Positions 13,264 through 14,325 of a DNA stretch of 14,325 nucleotides are shown piece by piece. Origin of the DNA: CAZLIC01 sp964559535 (GTDB taxonomy: Bacteria > Pseudomonadota > Alphaproteobacteria > Rhodobacterales > Rhodobacteraceae); NCBI GenBank assembly GCA_964559535.1, contig CAZLIC010000096.1:1-14325 (forward strand), in the 5' to 3' direction. Made by a program: the position numbers and the translations under genes. The notes beneath the pieces were generated by a model, which saw nothing but the letters and a program-made list of their open reading frames with translations, made no database searches and had not been told where the DNA came from. Positions within the stretch are counted from its first letter, which is position 1, and every line of letters starts with the position of its first letter.

Positions 13264-13725
13264 TCAGTCGTCGTCACCGTCGCGGTCATCGTCATGGTCA
13301 TCGTTTCCGCGGTCATCGCCACCCCGGCCGCGGCCACGGCCCCGGCCACGCCCGCGGCCCTTGTCATCGTCGCCGTCGTCGTCGTCGGCCTCATCTTCGT
13401 CGTCATCGTCGTCATTGATGTCGTCGCCATCCAGAAAGTCGCGGTTCAGCGTCTTGATCTCGATTCCGGGCGCGGTGTCATCCCCCGGGCCAACGGCCTC
13501 GGTTTCCGACTTCAACACGGCCCCGGTGGCGGCATCATAGACCACTTCCACCTTCTGGGTGCCGCGGATCGCCTCGACCTTCAACTGTGTCGGGCCCGCC
13601 TTCACCTCGATGCGCGTGTAGCCCTGCGTCGAAAATCCGTCGATCGCCTCTTGTGTCGTCAGGGCAAGCACCGAGCTTGCCGAAAGCAGCAGGGCCGCGA
13701 CGCCCAGCGAAAGTTTCATGTTCAT
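13264..13725 (-). CDS. Exported PepSY-like protein with hyperacidic and (Gly-Arg)6 tail (first copy)
   Basis: A 153-residue protein with a clear signal peptide (MNMKLSLGVAALLLSASSVL, cleavage near residue 21-22). A PepSY-like domain (about 23-75) follows: TTQEAIDGFSTQGYTRIEVK, then QLKVEAIRG and KVEVVYDAATGAVLKSE. The C-terminal half is extremely biased: an Asp/Glu block (99-121), Lys122, six consecutive Gly-Arg pairs (123-134), and a second Asp-rich end (137-153). The ATG at 13725 is preceded by AAGGA at about 8-bp spacing; a second ATG two codons later is possible. It is the first gene of the minus-strand group PepSY-PepSY-LuxR-hydrolase. The alternation of polyanion and Gly-Arg segments suggests an unstructured, metal- or polymer-binding tail. 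No enzymatic role is implied. I do not know a characterised homologue. Confidence 0.82.
   Translation of the reverse strand: MNMKLSLGVAALLLSASSVLALTTQEAIDGFSTQGYTRIEVKAGPTQLKVEAIRGTQKVEVVYDAATGAVLKSETEAVGPGDDTAPGIEIKTLNRDFLDGDDINDDDDDEDEADDDDGDDDKGRGRGRGRGRGRGGDDRGNDDHDDDRDGDDD
13267..13440. repeat. Low-complexity trinucleotide tract (GTC/ATC and GGCCGC-like) encoding the acidic and Gly-Arg tail
   Basis: Runs of GTCGTC/ATCGTC (Asp codons on the minus strand) flank a stretch of CGGCCACGGCC-like hexamers coding for Gly-Arg pairs. The tract is prone to replication slippage in units of 3 or 6 bp, which would change tail length without frameshift. A shorter version occurs at about 12742-12860 in the paralogue. 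Confidence 0.6.
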
Positions 13726-13948
13726 CTGTCGGTTCCTTCGTGTCTGGTTTCACGCACTGGCACCGGGCGGGGCACGTGGCGCTCCGCTTCGGCGATGCAG
13801 CCAGCAGTCACCCTTTCCGGTCGCCACGGAATTGGTCCGAAGGTTAGGGACGGGTTCGTTGACCTGCCGGATGAGGACCCTAAACCTCCGGCCTATGACG
13901 AATGTCGGCCTCCAGGTCGGACCAAGGTCCGCCGCCACACCAACAAAA
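13726..13948. other. Intergenic region between trpB and the PepSY-like operon
   Basis: No gene is supported here; plus- and minus-strand frames crossing it lack family features. It should hold the promoter of the PepSY-like operon (minus strand), but no convincing -35/-10 was found. Two inverted motifs stand out: CGGACC-AA-GGTCCG at 13918-13931, and GGTTAGGG (13842-13849) against CCCTAAACC (13878-13886), the latter with a one-base bulge. On the plus strand TTGACC-N16-TAAACC (13859-13886) resembles a promoter but faces no plus-strand gene. Confidence 0.35.
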
Positions 13949-13976
13949 GGGGCGCCCGGACGGCTCCGGGCGCCCC
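13949..13976 (-). terminator. Strong intrinsic terminator downstream of trpB
   Basis: On the minus strand GGGGCGCCCGGA, loop GCCG and TCCGGGCGCCCC form a perfect 12-bp GC-rich stem followed at once by TTTTGTTGG. It begins 28 bp after the trpB stop codon. This is the clearest Rho-independent terminator in the window and isolates trpB from the PepSY-like group. Confidence 0.9.
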
Positions 13977-14004
13977 ATTGGCGCGAAACGTCCAGCGAAT
14001 CGGG

Positions 14005-14325
14005 TCAGACTTTCATGTCCTGGCCCAGATGCTTGGCCACCGTGAAGATGTCCTTGTCGCCCCGGCCGCACATGTTCATGACGATGATGTGGTCTGCGGG
14101 CAGCGCGGGCGCGATCTTCATCACATGCGCCAGCGCATGGCTCGGCTCCAGTGCCGGGATAATTCCCTCCAGCTGGCACGAAAGCTGGAACGCCTCCAGC
14201 GCCTCGGCATCGGTGATGCTGACGTATTGCGCGCGGCCGGTGTGATGCAGCCAGGCGTGTTCCGGGCCGATGCCGGGGTAATCCAGCCCCGCGCTGATCG
14301 AGAAGCCTTCCAGGATCTGACCGTC
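14005..14325 (-). CDS. trpB: Tryptophan synthase beta chain (C-terminal part, gene runs off the window)
   Basis: TrpB is the PLP-dependent beta subunit that joins indole, channelled from TrpA, to serine to make L-tryptophan. Only the last 106 codons are present because the gene enters from the right edge on the minus strand; its start and the PLP lysine lie outside. Visible conserved segments are GLDYPGIGPEHAWL (the family SAGLDYPGVGPE motif), the YVSITDAEALEAFQ helix, EGIIPALEPSHALAH, and the CGRGDKDIFTV segment close to the C-terminus, which contributes to the phosphate and C-terminal region of the PLP site. The protein ends HLGQDMKV, a normal TrpB terminus. The strong terminator right after the stop means that trpA is not directly downstream. 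Confidence 0.95.
   Translation of the reverse strand, partial: DGQILEGFSISAGLDYPGIGPEHAWLHHTGRAQYVSITDAEALEAFQLSCQLEGIIPALEPSHALAHVMKIAPALPADHIIVMNMCGRGDKDIFTVAKHLGQDMKV

Noticed and set aside
13840..13890. Possible tRNA-like or structured RNA element (GGTTCG near paired arms)
   Set aside because: No cloverleaf with acceptor, D and anticodon arms can be drawn; only a bulged inverted repeat is present.
13718..14245. 175-codon plus-strand frame over the terminator and trpB end
   Set aside because: It reads through a strong terminator hairpin and is antisense to the clearly recognisable TrpB C-terminus.

Overview
The window looks like chromosomal DNA of an alphaproteobacterium, most likely a member of the Rhodobacterales (Rhodobacter/Gemmobacter/Tabrizicola-like). 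The basis is very high GC with strong G/C third positions, an S15 protein and TrpB C-terminus of alphaproteobacterial type, ATGA-coupled operons and an RTX-like calcium-binding protein with an N-terminal hydrophobic segment. I see no tRNA, rRNA, CRISPR array, transposase or attachment site, and base composition is even throughout, so nothing here looks recently acquired.

Layout. (1) 243-2664, + strand: a three-gene operon, pxpA-pxpB-pxpC, for ATP-dependent 5-oxoproline (pyroglutamate) opening, with ATGA overlaps at both junctions. (2) 2714-5381, - strand: iolC, iolB and an IolJ-like class II aldolase, the lower half of myo-inositol catabolism. It runs divergently from (3) 5537-8699, + strand: a Gfo/Idh/MocA oxidoreductase, an IolE/MocC-like TIM-barrel protein and a second Gfo/Idh/MocA oxidoreductase. 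The 155-bp divergent region holds a perfect 16-bp palindrome, TTGCAACCGGTTGCAA, typical of LacI-family operators. (4) 8704-9705, - strand: a LacI-family regulator, which I infer binds that operator. (5) 9843-10112, - strand: rpsO with a GAAA-loop terminator. (6) 10347-11285, + strand: an RTX-like, glycine/aspartate-repeat calcium-binding protein with its own promoter. (7) 11270-13725, - strand: a possible four-gene unit of two small exported PepSY-like proteins with hyperacidic tails, a two-TM membrane-anchored LuxR-type regulator and a fluoroacetate-dehalogenase-like alpha/beta hydrolase. (8) 14005-14325, - strand: the C-terminal 106 residues of TrpB followed by a strong intrinsic terminator.

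How they work together. The LacI-controlled cluster would oxidise a cyclitol or sugar-like substrate (two dehydrogenases), rearrange or dehydrate it (TIM-barrel protein), then feed IolB, IolC and the aldolase to give DHAP and malonate semialdehyde. However, iolD, iolA and a transporter are absent here, and the TIM-barrel protein is not the canonical IolE type, so the natural substrate may be an inositol derivative or another keto-sugar precursor. The least understood part is the PepSY/PepSY/membrane-LuxR unit, which could be a small envelope-sensing system that I do not recognise as described.
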